Source: Pseudochelatococcus lubricantis (GTDB taxonomy: Bacteria; Pseudomonadota; Alphaproteobacteria; Rhizobiales; Beijerinckiaceae). From it: 64,000 nucleotides of DNA. The position numbers and the translations under genes were made by a program. The stretch is from assembly GCF_042432495.1 (NCBI RefSeq), contig NZ_JBHLXC010000001.1:124001-188000 (forward strand), read 5' to 3'. The notes beneath the pieces are model-generated. The model saw only the letters and a program-made list of their open reading frames with translations. It was not told the origin of the DNA and searched no databases. Shown one piece after another: positions 35,604 to 44,203 of the stretch (positions are counted from its first letter, which is position 1; every line of letters begins with the position of its first letter).

Positions 35604-36032
35604 TTAAACCACGGTCAGCGTCACGTCGACGTTGCCGCGCGTGGCGTTGGAATAGGGGCAGCGCTCATGGGCCTGCGCGACGATCTCCCGGGCGAGGTCG
35701 GGCTCTACCCCCGGCAGCGACGCCCGCAGCTCGACCGCGAGCGCATAGCCGACCGCCACGGGCCCGATGCCGACAACGGCGGTGATCGTCGTGTCGTCCG
35801 CCAGCGGGATTTTTCGCGTGCGCGCCACGAGCTTCACCGCGCCGAGGAAGCACGCGGCATAGCCGGCGGCGAAAAGCTGCTCGGGATTGGTGCCGGGGCC
35901 GTCGTCGCCGCCAAGCCCCGCAGGAACGGAGAGCTGTACGGATAGCCGCCCGTCGGTGCTGGCGGCCTCTCCCTGCCGGCCGCCGGTGGCGCTTGCCTGT
36001 GCGGTGTAAAATATCTTTTCAGGTTTCGTCAT
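35604..36032 (-). CDS. OsmC/Ohr-family organic hydroperoxide resistance protein
   Basis: A 142-residue thiol peroxidase of the Ohr/OsmC fold, acting in the cytoplasm on organic hydroperoxides. The two catalytic Cys are in AAGYAACFLGA (about residue 61) and ERCPYSNATRGN (about 125), the exact Ohr pattern. The N-terminal motif IFYTAQASATGGRQG is also typical. It lies 20 bp upstream of the aldolase-like gene in the same direction, which suggests protection against peroxides made by the flavin oxygenases of this island. Confidence 0.92.
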   Translation of the reverse strand: MTKPEKIFYTAQASATGGRQGEAASTDGRLSVQLSVPAGLGGDDGPGTNPEQLFAAGYAACFLGAVKLVARTRKIPLADDTTITAVVGIGPVAVGYALAVELRASLPGVEPDLAREIVAQAHERCPYSNATRGNVDVTLTVV

Positions 36033-36076
36033 CGCTGGCTTTCCTCATTTCTCATGATTCTGTATCGCCTCCGGCG

Positions 36077-36871
36077 TCAGGCGGTCTGCGGCCCGCGCCC
36101 CCGGGCGACGAGTGCACGGAAGTCCTCCCGCGCCCGTGCGGGGGACAGGGCGAAGGCCGGTCCACGGCTCGGTTCGATGCCGTTCAGCCGGTGCAACTGC
36201 ACCCACATCTCGGCACTCTTCAGGGCGACTGCCGCGCAGTTGATGACGGGCGCCCGCCCCACGGTGAGGCCGCGCTCGCGGCTGAGCAGCAGGCCGGGCA
36301 GGACGCCGGCCGGGATGACGACGTCCGCTCCCGCGTCGACCAGCGGTTGCGCGCAGGCCGCGAAGGCCGCGCACATGCGGGCGTGGGCATCGTCGTCGCC
36401 GGCGAAGGCGTCGCTGAAATCGGCGGGCGTGCAATCGAGACCGCGCACGCCGACGACCCGGTGCTCCAGACCGTAGAGCGCCGCCTGCTCCAGATGCCAC
36501 GTCTCGAAAACGCTGTCGAGTGTGACAAGGCCGAAGCGTCGGCCGAGCTGTGCCGCCGCGTAAAAGGACGCCTCGCCCGTGCCGATCACAGGGATTCGCA
36601 GCGAGGCGCGCAGCTCATAAAGGCCCGGATCCTGGAAATGGCCCATGACGACGGCATCATAGCCGGCGTCTTCAGCCGCAAGGCCGTTGTCGATCGCCAG
36701 AATGGCGCAGCGCAGCTCGCTGAGGCGGCCGAAATCGCGATCCGGCGGCGATATTCCCGCCACTTCCACCGTCACCCCGGGGGCGGCAATGCCGTTCAGA
36801 TAGTCCTGCAGGCGCGTCATGTACGGCGCGCTTGCGGACGCATCCACAAAGCTCTGCCAGAAAATACGCAT
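36077..36871 (-). CDS. Asp/Glu/hydantoin racemase superfamily protein
   Basis: A 264-residue cofactor-independent racemase/decarboxylase-fold protein. Two family segments are seen: DAVVMGHFQDPGLYELRASLRIPVIGTGEAS (about 72-102) and AGADVVIPAGVLPGLLLS (about 180). The usual first catalytic Cys position carries Gly-His (VMGHFQDP), and the second region has IPAG instead of a Cys. Both normal catalytic Cys therefore appear absent and ordinary racemase activity is doubtful. The start is MRIFWQSF; an in-frame ATG 45 bases upstream is less likely. It leads the operon that encodes the Ohr protein, aldolase-like enzyme and isatin-hydrolase-like protein. Its role there is unknown. Confidence 0.75.
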   Translation of the reverse strand: MRIFWQSFVDASASAPYMTRLQDYLNGIAAPGVTVEVAGISPPDRDFGRLSELRCAILAIDNGLAAEDAGYDAVVMGHFQDPGLYELRASLRIPVIGTGEASFYAAAQLGRRFGLVTLDSVFETWHLEQAALYGLEHRVVGVRGLDCTPADFSDAFAGDDDAHARMCAAFAACAQPLVDAGADVVIPAGVLPGLLLSRERGLTVGRAPVINCAAVALKSAEMWVQLHRLNGIEPSRGPAFALSPARAREDFRALVARGRGPQTA

Positions 36872-37461
36872 GTCCTCTCCGCCCGTTCTTGCCGGATTCT
36901 CAACCGGATCAATCATTTCCGGCTGCTGACGGCCGGACGTGTTCTTAGCGGGTTAAAAAGTTAAAGCATAAACTAATTGGACCGTCAACCGAGGTGAGCA
37001 GTCGCCGTAAATAATCTTGCAGCGGCATAGGCCAATGGCTTGCTGCGTGTGCGGTCAGTCTGCCAAAAATGAGGGAGGAATGGATGAACATATTGGCAAA
37101 AAATGGAAATTTTGATGCCGGCATAGGCCGCCTGCGAAAAGAAGCGCCACGTCTGAAATATGCCATTGACTTGCGTTGTGAAATTCTTCTAAGCTTAAAA
37201 TAATAACGCGAGCTAGTCGCGTAAGGGGAATTAAGGATGCCGCAGTCGAGGGTTGACAGGCGCCATCCGGGGAGAGTGCCTCCCATGCAAGTTTGAAACG
37301 AATGTGCGCGGAAGTTTGCGTCGTCACCCGTTCCTGCGATGGTTTAGACGGGCATCGCCGGGGCTGACACCGGCGTCGTCCGTCTGCCGGTCCGGTTTCC
37401 GCCGTGACGACAGCCGCCTTCCGAGCCGTCATCGAACAATAAAACGAGTGAGGGAAACAGG
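36872..37461. other. Divergent intergenic region before the Liv operon
   Basis: It contains the promoters of the leftward catabolic operon and the rightward ABC operon. The first third is AT-rich. A possible 39-codon reading frame with a good ribosome-binding site lies at 37084-37203. No strong palindrome was found. The final 200 bases show nothing recognisable apart from the promoter-proximal sequence of the binding-protein gene. Confidence 0.5.
37084..37203 (+). CDS. Possible small ORF, 39 aa
   Basis: An open frame starting MNILAKNGNFD and ending ILLSLK, preceded by GAGGGAGG at 37071-37078. A competing ATG at 37080 opens an 11-codon frame. There is no family match and it is short. It could be a leader peptide of the downstream ABC operon or chance. 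Confidence 0.25.
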   Translation: MNILAKNGNFDAGIGRLRKEAPRLKYAIDLRCEILLSLK

Positions 37462-38613
37462 ATGAACAAGTGGCTATCCATCGTATCGCTTCTCGCCGGC
37501 GTGTTTTCCGCGCAGGCGGCGCTGGCGGATATAAAGGTCGGGTTCGTGACCGGGCTCAGCGGCAACGGCTCCTCGATCGGCATCCCGTATGCCAAGGGCA
37601 TCGCCGCCGGCCATGAATACCGTGGTGAGGTCGACGGCGAGAAAATCCAGCTCATCCAGCTCGACGACGGCTCCGATCCGTCCGCCGCCACCCGCGCCGC
37701 GCGCAAGCTCGTCGAGGAAGAAAAGGTCGACATCCTCATCGGCACCGCGACCGCCCCGGCCACCATCGCCATCGCCTCCGTGGCGAGCGAGCTGAAGGTG
37801 CCGTTCATCGCCATCTCGCCGATCAATCTCAACGAGAAGGAAGGTGCTGAAAAGTGGACGGTCGCCGTCCCGCAGCCGCCGGCGCTCATGGTCAAGGTCG
37901 TGACTGACCGCATGCACCGCGACGGCGTCAAGAACGCCGGCTACATCGGCTTTTCCGATGCCTGGGGCGATTTCGTCTACGCGGGCGCGAAAGCCGCGGA
38001 ACAGGCCGGCCAGTTCAAGGTGATCTCGAACGAACGCTACTCGCGCACGGACACGTCGGTGACCGGCCAGATCCTGAAGATTCTCGCCGGCCGCCCTGAC
38101 GCCGTTCTGATCGGCGGTTCCGGCACGCAGGGCGCATTGCCAATCCTGACCCTCGCCGACCGCAACTTCAAGGGCCAGATCTACGGCACGCCGGCGCTCG
38201 TCAACGCGGATTTCATCCGTGTCGCCGGCAAGTCGGCGGAGGGCATCCTCGTCTCGACCGGGCCCGTCATCGTGGCGGAGCAGCTGCCCGACGATCACTT
38301 CGCCAAGAAGATTTCGCTCGCCTTCCGTGAGGCTTACGAGAAGGTCAACAAGAGCGAGACGAGGGACGGCTTCTCCGCCTACTCGTTCGACGCCTGGCTG
38401 ATCTTCACGGAAGCGGCTGCGCGCGCCAAGGCGAAGGCCACGCCCGGCACGCAGGAGTTCCGGCAGGCGCTCAAGGACGAAATCTTCAAGACGAAGGAAC
38501 TCGCCGGCGTGCATGCCATCTACAACTTTACGCCCGCCTCGAACTATGGCGTCGACGAGCGCGGCCTTGTGCTCGTGCGCCTTCAGAACGGCGCCTGGAA
38601 ATACGAACCCTGA
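37462..38613 (+). CDS. Branched-chain-amino-acid-type ABC substrate-binding protein
   Basis: A 383-residue periplasmic binding protein (Peripla_BP_6). The signal peptide ends at AALA-D (about residue 22). The type I binding fold begins IKVGFVTGLSGNGSSIGIPYAKGI and includes GEKIQLIQLDDGSDPSAATRAARKLVEEEKVD. Relatives in catabolic islands bind aromatic acids as well as branched amino acids. It starts an operon with a LivH-like permease, a LivM-LivG fusion and LivF. A close paralogue lies at 48200-49366, so one permease may serve two binding proteins. Indole-3-acetate or 2-aminobenzoate are plausible ligands by context. Confidence 0.92.
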   Translation: MNKWLSIVSLLAGVFSAQAALADIKVGFVTGLSGNGSSIGIPYAKGIAAGHEYRGEVDGEKIQLIQLDDGSDPSAATRAARKLVEEEKVDILIGTATAPATIAIASVASELKVPFIAISPINLNEKEGAEKWTVAVPQPPALMVKVVTDRMHRDGVKNAGYIGFSDAWGDFVYAGAKAAEQAGQFKVISNERYSRTDTSVTGQILKILAGRPDAVLIGGSGTQGALPILTLADRNFKGQIYGTPALVNADFIRVAGKSAEGILVSTGPVIVAEQLPDDHFAKKISLAFREAYEKVNKSETRDGFSAYSFDAWLIFTEAAARAKAKATPGTQEFRQALKDEIFKTKELAGVHAIYNFTPASNYGVDERGLVLVRLQNGAWKYEP

Positions 38614-38655
38614 GGCCGCTGGCCGTTCAACAACGACAGGAAGGCGTGACGCAGA

Positions 38656-39699
38656 ATGACGCTTGAAATCGCCGCGATCCTCGGAATAGACGGTGTCGCC
38701 AACGGCGCCATCTATATTCTGGTCGCAATCGGCCTCGTGCTCATCTTCACGGTTACACGGGTTATCTTCGTCCCGTTCGGCGATATTGCCGCCTTCACCG
38801 CGCTGACGCTCGCGGCGCTGGAAAACCGGCAGGTGCCGGGCACGATCAGCCTTGTCATCGCGCTCGCCGTCATCGCGGCCCTGATAGAGGTCGTGTCTCT
38901 TGTGCGGCGCGGGGACTTGCACGCAGTTCCCCGCGCCCTCCTGTTCTATCTCGGCCTGCCGCTGCTCGTGGTCGCCCTGGTGCGCTTCGGCATCGGTTTC
39001 GAGTTGCCGATGGCGGCGCGTATCGCGCTCGCTATCCTGCTGGTGCTGCCGATCGCGCCGCTGCTCGACCGCATCATCTTCCGCCCCATCGCCGATGCGT
39101 CGGTGCTGCTCCTGCTCATCGTCTCCGTGTCGCTGCATTTCGCGCTGTCGGGGCTCGGCCTGCTGTTCTTCGGGCCGGAGGGCGTCCGCACCCAGCCGTT
39201 GACGGAGGCTGCGTTCGATGTCGCGGGCATCCTGATCTCCGGGCAGACGATCCTTATCGTGGTCACGTCGGTGATCTTCAGCATCGGCCTTTATCTTTTC
39301 TTCGACTACACGCTGACCGGCAAGGCGTTGCACGCGACCGCCGTCAACCGCACGGGCGCACGGCTGATGGGCATCCGGCCCGCGCGCTCCGGCGCCATCG
39401 CCTACATCCTCGGTTCGCTGATGGCTGGCACGTCGGGGGTGCTGATCGCCCCCGTCAACACGATCTTCTACGATTCCGGCTTCCTGCTCGGCCTCAAGGC
39501 GTTCGTGGGCGCCATCATCGGCGGCCTCGTCGGCTATCCCTCGACGGCGCTCGGCGCGCTGTTCGTCGGCCTGCTGGAGAGCTTCGCTTCCTTCCAGAGC
39601 AGTGCGCTCAAGGAGGTGATCGTTTTCTCGCTGCTGATCCCGATCCTTATCTGGCGCTCCCTTGCCTCCACCCATTCAGAAGAAGACATCGAAGAATGA
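38656..39699 (+). CDS. livH: Branched-chain-type ABC permease, LivH family
   Basis: A 347-residue inner-membrane permease, longer than the common 290-300. The N-terminus IDGVANGAIYILVAIGLVLIFTVTRV is typical. An additional hydrophilic loop and hydrophobic pair around residues 75-115 (VRRGDLHAVPRALLFYLGLPLLVVALVRF) account for the extra length. The C-terminal half has the conserved GLKAFVGAIIGGL segment. It should pair with the LivM part of the next protein. Its stop codon overlaps that gene (ATGA). Confidence 0.9.
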   Translation: MTLEIAAILGIDGVANGAIYILVAIGLVLIFTVTRVIFVPFGDIAAFTALTLAALENRQVPGTISLVIALAVIAALIEVVSLVRRGDLHAVPRALLFYLGLPLLVVALVRFGIGFELPMAARIALAILLVLPIAPLLDRIIFRPIADASVLLLLIVSVSLHFALSGLGLLFFGPEGVRTQPLTEAAFDVAGILISGQTILIVVTSVIFSIGLYLFFDYTLTGKALHATAVNRTGARLMGIRPARSGAIAYILGSLMAGTSGVLIAPVNTIFYDSGFLLGLKAFVGAIIGGLVGYPSTALGALFVGLLESFASFQSSALKEVIVFSLLIPILIWRSLASTHSEEDIEE

Positions 39700-41465
39700 G
39701 CCCTAACCATATCCGTGCGGCGGGCGTGGCGGCGGCCCTTCTGCTCCTGGCGGCACCCTACGCGCTCAACTCGTTCAGCATCACGCTGATGAACTATATC
39801 GGCGTCTATGCCCTGGTGGCCATCGGCCTTGCCCTGCTGACGGGCGTGAGCGGCATCGTCTCCTTCGGTCAGGCGGCGTTCGTGGGTATCGCCGCCTATG
39901 CCACGGCGTGGGCGACGGCGGTCAACGACTATTCGCCGTGGATCGGCCTTCTGCTCGCCATCGCCCTCACCTGCAGCATCGCGGCCTTTCTCGGGCTGGT
40001 GACGCTGAAGCTGCAAGGGCATTTCCTGTCGCTGAGCACGCTCGCCTGGGGGTTGGCCATCGCCTTTCTCTTCGGCAACATCGATGGGCTTGGCCACTTC
40101 AACGGCATCGCCAACATTCCGCCCATCGCCATCGGTCCGTTCGAACTGCTGTCGGGCACGCAGATCTACTACCTGATCTGGGTGATCGTCATCGCGGCGC
40201 TCGTGCTCGCCTACAACTTGCTCGATTCCCGCGTGGGGCGGGCGATGCGCACGCTGCGCGGCGGCAACCTGCTGGTGGAGAGCCTCGGCGTCGACGCCTT
40301 CCGCATCAAGCTGGCCGTCTTCGTCATCGCGGCGCTGCTCGCGGCGATCTCGGGCTGGCTCTATGCGCATCTCGGGCGCTTCGTGAGCCCGACGCCGTTC
40401 GAGGCCAAGATGGGCATCGAATATCTGATGATGGCGATGATCGGCGGTTCCGGCAGCCCCATCGGCGCTGTCGTCGGCGCGGCCCTCATCACGCTGCTGA
40501 AGGACTACGTGCAGGATATCCTGCCGCTGATCGCGGGCGGCGCCTCCGGGCAGCTTGAGATCGTGGCGTTCTCCTTCCTGTTCATCCTGTTCCTGCAGAA
40601 TGCGCGCAACGGCATCGTGCCCTATGTTACGCGCTTTCTGCCGAAGCCCGCGGAAGCGCCGCCCGCGCCGGCGACGCCCCTGCCGCGCCGGCAGCAGCCC
40701 GCGCCCGGCACGCCGCTGCTTGAGGTGCAGGATGCCGAGAAGCGGTTTCAGGGCCTCATCGCCGTCAACAAGGTGAATTTCGAGATCCGGGCGGGCGAGA
40801 TCGTCGGCCTGATCGGCCCCAACGGCGCCGGCAAAAGCACCATGTTCAACCTGATCACCGGGGCTCTGCGCGCGACGTCCGGGCAGATACGCTTTGCCGG
40901 TCTCGACGTTACCAGAAGCGCGCAGCGCGAGGCCTCGCGCGCCGGGATCGCGCGCACCTTCCAGCACGTGAAGCTGCGCCCGCGCATGAGCGTGCTGGAC
41001 AACGTCGCCCTCGGCGCCTACCAGCGCACCGGGGCGAGCTTTCTCTCGTCGGCGTTGCGGCTCGACCGGGCCGAGGAGGCGAGCGCCCGCTACGAGGCGT
41101 GGCAGCAGCTCGAACGGGTTGGCCTTGCCGACAAGGCATTCGAGCAGGCGGGTAACCTCGCGCTGGGCCAGCAGCGCGTGCTTGAGATCGCGCGCGCCCT
41201 TGCTTCCGACCCCGTGCTGCTGGTGCTAGACGAGCCGGCCGCCGGCCTGCGGCGTCAGGAGAAGATCGCCCTGGCCGAGCTGCTCCGTTCCCTGCGGGCG
41301 CAGCATCTCACGATCCTGCTCGTCGAGCACGACATGGAACTGGTGATGAACCTCGTCGACCGCATCGTGGTGATGGATTTCGGCACCAAGATCTGTGAGG
41401 GCCTGCCCGCAGACGTGCGCAACGATCCCCGCGTGCAGGAAGCCTATCTTGGAGGAGTGAGCTGA
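39696..41465 (+). CDS. LivM permease fused to LivG ATPase
   Basis: A 589-residue protein that joins a LivM-type permease (residues about 1-315, with GVSGIVSFGQAAFVGIAAY, QGHFLSLSTLAWG and the C-terminal MAMIGGSGSPIGAVVGA) to a LivG-type ATPase. A Pro/Ala-rich linker lies at about 316-332. The ATPase has Walker A GPNGAGKST near residue 374, the Liv-type signature LALGQQR and Walker B LVLDEPAAGL. Both halves look intact, so this is a true fusion rather than a frameshift. It supplies one membrane half and one motor of the importer; LivF is the second motor. Confidence 0.93.
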   Translation: MSPNHIRAAGVAAALLLLAAPYALNSFSITLMNYIGVYALVAIGLALLTGVSGIVSFGQAAFVGIAAYATAWATAVNDYSPWIGLLLAIALTCSIAAFLGLVTLKLQGHFLSLSTLAWGLAIAFLFGNIDGLGHFNGIANIPPIAIGPFELLSGTQIYYLIWVIVIAALVLAYNLLDSRVGRAMRTLRGGNLLVESLGVDAFRIKLAVFVIAALLAAISGWLYAHLGRFVSPTPFEAKMGIEYLMMAMIGGSGSPIGAVVGAALITLLKDYVQDILPLIAGGASGQLEIVAFSFLFILFLQNARNGIVPYVTRFLPKPAEAPPAPATPLPRRQQPAPGTPLLEVQDAEKRFQGLIAVNKVNFEIRAGEIVGLIGPNGAGKSTMFNLITGALRATSGQIRFAGLDVTRSAQREASRAGIARTFQHVKLRPRMSVLDNVALGAYQRTGASFLSSALRLDRAEEASARYEAWQQLERVGLADKAFEQAGNLALGQQRVLEIARALASDPVLLVLDEPAAGLRRQEKIALAELLRSLRAQHLTILLVEHDMELVMNLVDRIVVMDFGTKICEGLPADVRNDPRVQEAYLGGVS

Positions 41466-42175
41466 TGTCGCTGCTTTCCGTCGAGAACGTCAGCGTCAGC
41501 TACGGCAAGGTCGAGGCCGTGCGCGGGGTCAGCCTGTCCGTCGAGGCGGGCCGCGTCGCGACCGTCATCGGCCCCAACGGCGCGGGCAAGACGACGCTGC
41601 TGACCGCCGTCATGGGGCTCCTGCCCTACAAAGGGCGCATCCTGTACGACGGCATGGATCTGTCGAAGCTGGATGTCGAGGCGCGCGTCGAGCGCGGCCT
41701 GTGCCTGGTGCCGGAAAAGCGCGAGCTTTTCTCGGAGATGTCGGTCTCCGACAACCTCATCCTGGGCGCGTACAGCCGCCGAGACCGCAACAATGTCGCG
41801 CGCGATCTCGATGCCGTCTACGACCGTTTTCCGCGGCTGCGCGAGCGGCGCAGCCAGCTCGCGGGCACGCTGTCGGGCGGCGAGCGGCAGATGCTGGCGC
41901 TGGGGCGGGCGCTGATGACCAAGCCGCGCCTGCTGATGCTCGACGAGCCGAGCCTCGGGCTTGCGCCGCTCATCGTGCGCGAGATTTTCCACGTCATCGG
42001 CTCGCTGCGCGATCTCGGCGTGTCGCTGCTGCTCGTGGAGCAAAACGCCCGCGCGGCGCTGGAGACCGCCGACTTCGGCTATGTGCTGGAAACCGGCGAA
42101 CTGGCGAGCGCCGGGCCGTCGAAGGATCTCATCCACGATCCCCGGCTGATCGCCACCTATCTGGGCGAGCACTGA
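41465..42175 (+). CDS. livF: Branched-chain-type ABC ATPase LivF
   Basis: A 236-residue ATPase. Walker A GPNGAGKTT is at about residue 36, signature LSGGERQMLALGRAL at about 137 and Walker B LLMLDEPSLGLAP at about 157. It ends with the LivF-type YLGEH. It shares one base with the upstream stop codon. It completes the importer encoded from 37462. A strong GC hairpin follows three bases after the stop. Confidence 0.94.
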   Translation: MSLLSVENVSVSYGKVEAVRGVSLSVEAGRVATVIGPNGAGKTTLLTAVMGLLPYKGRILYDGMDLSKLDVEARVERGLCLVPEKRELFSEMSVSDNLILGAYSRRDRNNVARDLDAVYDRFPRLRERRSQLAGTLSGGERQMLALGRALMTKPRLLMLDEPSLGLAPLIVREIFHVIGSLRDLGVSLLLVEQNARAALETADFGYVLETGELASAGPSKDLIHDPRLIATYLGEH

Positions 42176-42177
42176 AT

Positions 42178-42210
42178 GGCGGCGGCCGGGCAGGGGACCC
42201 GGCCGCCGCC
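42178..42210 (+). terminator. GC-rich hairpin ending the Liv operon
   Basis: A perfect 13-bp stem (GGCGGCGGCCGGG / CCCGGCCGCCGCC) with a 7-base loop begins two bases after the livF stop codon. There is no T-run, so termination may be Rho-assisted. Confidence 0.6.
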
Positions 42211-42561
42211 CGATGCCTCCGCAGCGCCGGATCAGAAAAAGGCGCACGGAGAGAATAGGCAAAGGGAGATTTTCCATGCGAAAACCAGTTTAGATCTGTA
42301 AGCGCAAGGTTTCAGTATTGTTATGCAATCTGCTCTGGAATTATTGTCCGGAGATATTTGCGTTTTACAAAGTAAAAGAAACTATATATTTAAAAAAGAT
42401 ATTGACTCCAAACATAATTACGGTAATTTTCACGTAAGTTGGTTCGATGGATATGCACGATGACGGGCAGACTGGCCCGCCGACGCAGCCGCGACAATAA
42501 TCACCAGCGTGAAGACGCGGGCGGCCGGACGACGAACCCAACGACAGAGGGATGTACGATC
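42211..42561. other. Intergenic promoter region before the oxygenase module
   Basis: An AT-rich stretch (about 42290-42440) with no gene follows the Liv terminator. It should contain the promoter of the oxygenase module. I see no clean palindrome. A longer in-frame start at 42439 for the oxygenase would use part of this region but lacks support. Confidence 0.5.
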
Positions 42562-43728
42562 ATGACAACAGACACCGCTCCCGGAGGGCCGGCCGCAGCC
42601 GGCACGGAACCCGCCATCGACATGGATGCCGTCCTCGCCGAAATCCGCCGGCGCCGCCTTGAGTTCGAGGTCCTCCGCCATGTGCCGCAGGACGTCGTGC
42701 GCAAACTTCAGCAGATCGGCTGTTACCGGGCCTTCGTGCCGCGCGAGTTCGGCGGCGACGAACTCTCGCCGGCGGATTTCTGCCGCCTGCTGGAGCGCAT
42801 CGCGGTCGCCGATGCTTCCACGGCATGGGTTGCGAGCTTCGGCGTTTCGTCGGTCTATCTGGCGGGGCTGCCGCCGGAGCGGTTCGCGGAAATTTATGGC
42901 AACGATCCCGATACCGTGTTCGCAGGTGCGCTGTTCCCGCCGCAGCCGGCGCGGACGAACGGCGACGTACTGACGGTTTCCGGGCGCTGGAACTATTGCT
43001 CGGGCGTGACGGGCGCCTCCCTTGTCGGCGTCGGTGTCAAGGTCGAAGGCTGGGATGACGGGGGCCTGCCGCGCATGGCAGTGCTGCCGCGCGGGCGCGT
43101 CACCGTCGACGAGAACTGGGACACCATCGGCCTGGTCGCCACCGGCAGCCATGACGTGGTGCTGGAGGATGCCGAAATCCCGCGGGACTGGACCTTCGTG
43201 CGCGGCGGAAAGTCCAGGCGGGAAGGGGCGATCTTCCGCTATCCCTCCATGGCGATCGCCGCGCAGGTGCTGGCTGTCGTCGGGCTTGGCACCGCGCGCG
43301 AGGCGCTCGACGTGCTGGCCGAGATGGCCGGCGGCGACGGCTCCATCACCGGCGCGCCGCTGCTCGCCAAACGGGCCTATGTGCAGGCGGAACTCGCGCG
43401 TAGCGAGGCGGCGCTGGCGGGCGCACGCGGCTTCTTCTACGACACCATCGAGGATGCCTGGCAGACGCTGCTCGCCGGCGACGAGCTGAGCCAGCAACAG
43501 CGCATTCGCCTGCGTCTTGGCGCGACGAGTGCCGCCCACGCGGGCGCCGAGGTGGCGCGCGCGGCCTACGTCGCGGGCGGCACGCGCTCCATCGTCCGCC
43601 ATCATCCGCTCGGCCGGGCGATGAACGATGCCGCCGCCGTCGCGCAGCACGCCTTCCTCGGCCTCGGCACGTGGGAGAGCGCGGGCGGCGCGCTGCTCAA
43701 CCAGCCGGGCGTACCCGGCTATCCATGA
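42562..43728 (+). CDS. Flavin-dependent monooxygenase of the acyl-CoA-dehydrogenase fold (IacA/indole-oxygenase-like)
   Basis: A 388-residue protein of the acyl-CoA dehydrogenase fold in its oxygenase branch (HpaB/DszC-like). It shows FVPREFGGDELSPADFCRLLERIAVADASTAWV near the start, GRWNYCSGVTGAS (about 140), TGSHDVVLEDAEIP (about 195) and RHHPLGRAMNDAAAVAQHAF near the end. These two-component enzymes use reduced flavin from a partner reductase, here the gene at 45041. Homologues IacA and IifC oxidise the indole ring. Together with the SDR and reductase downstream this points to attack on indole-3-acetate or indole. Substrate is inferred. Confidence 0.8.
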   Translation: MTTDTAPGGPAAAGTEPAIDMDAVLAEIRRRRLEFEVLRHVPQDVVRKLQQIGCYRAFVPREFGGDELSPADFCRLLERIAVADASTAWVASFGVSSVYLAGLPPERFAEIYGNDPDTVFAGALFPPQPARTNGDVLTVSGRWNYCSGVTGASLVGVGVKVEGWDDGGLPRMAVLPRGRVTVDENWDTIGLVATGSHDVVLEDAEIPRDWTFVRGGKSRREGAIFRYPSMAIAAQVLAVVGLGTAREALDVLAEMAGGDGSITGAPLLAKRAYVQAELARSEAALAGARGFFYDTIEDAWQTLLAGDELSQQQRIRLRLGATSAAHAGAEVARAAYVAGGTRSIVRHHPLGRAMNDAAAVAQHAFLGLGTWESAGGALLNQPGVPGYP

Positions 43729-43734
43729 CTGGAA

Positions 43735-43811
43735 TCTGTCCTGTTTCAACGTAAACAGGACAGACTCTAGATTTCTTATTTTGAGCGAATTCTGATCGGA
43801 ACGCGCTCTAG
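43735..43811. repeat. Dispersed double-hairpin repeat, copy 2 (inverted)
   Basis: It holds a 12-bp perfect stem (43735-43746 and 43753-43764, loop CAACGT) followed by the shortened second palindrome ending GGAACGCGCTC. The order is reversed relative to copies at 714 and 62945. It lies between the oxygenase gene and the next gene and could limit read-through. Confidence 0.8.
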
Positions 43812-43827
43812 CAAAAGAAGGGGAACC

Positions 43828-44193
43828 ATGATGACCACTGAAGCAAAGCCGTTGCGCGTCCTGTTCTGCATCGCCGTGCAGCAGAACTTTTTCGATCTGC
43901 CCGCCGCCGAGATCGGCACCGTCTGGAAGGCCTTCGGCACGATGCTGAACGACCTCAGGAACCTGCCGGGCGTGACCATTCTCGGCACCATCGATGACGA
44001 CCAGACGATGGTCGGCACCTCGCCCAACGGCTGGCCGTGGACTGCCTACATCCTGGCGGACGTCCCCGACCACGCCACCGTGGTCGCCGGCTGCAACCTG
44101 TTCCGCACGACGCCGGTGGGCGAATACCGTCTGTGGAAGTTCTGCCGTGTCGAGGCCCGCATCGGCCGCGAACTCGTCATCCCCAATCTGTGA
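43828..44193 (+). CDS. Small conserved-looking protein in the indole-oxidation module
   Basis: A 121-residue protein with no signal or membrane segment. It may have an alpha/beta-barrel-like pattern (VLFCIAVQQNFFDL, VTILGTIDDDQTM, GEYRLWKFCRVEARIG). I do not recognise the family with certainty. Its size and place between the IacA-like oxygenase and the SDR parallel the small protein IacB of indole-3-acetate clusters and the small cofactor-free oxygenase IifA of indole clusters. That parallel is by position only. It overlaps nothing, and the SDR follows after 10 bp. Confidence 0.65.
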   Translation: MMTTEAKPLRVLFCIAVQQNFFDLPAAEIGTVWKAFGTMLNDLRNLPGVTILGTIDDDQTMVGTSPNGWPWTAYILADVPDHATVVAGCNLFRTTPVGEYRLWKFCRVEARIGRELVIPNL

Positions 44194-44203
44194 GGCATTG
44201 CTC

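Noticed and set aside
37474..39675. 733-codon frame antisense to the Liv genes
   Set aside because: Same GC artefact; the plus strand carries a clear binding protein and permease.
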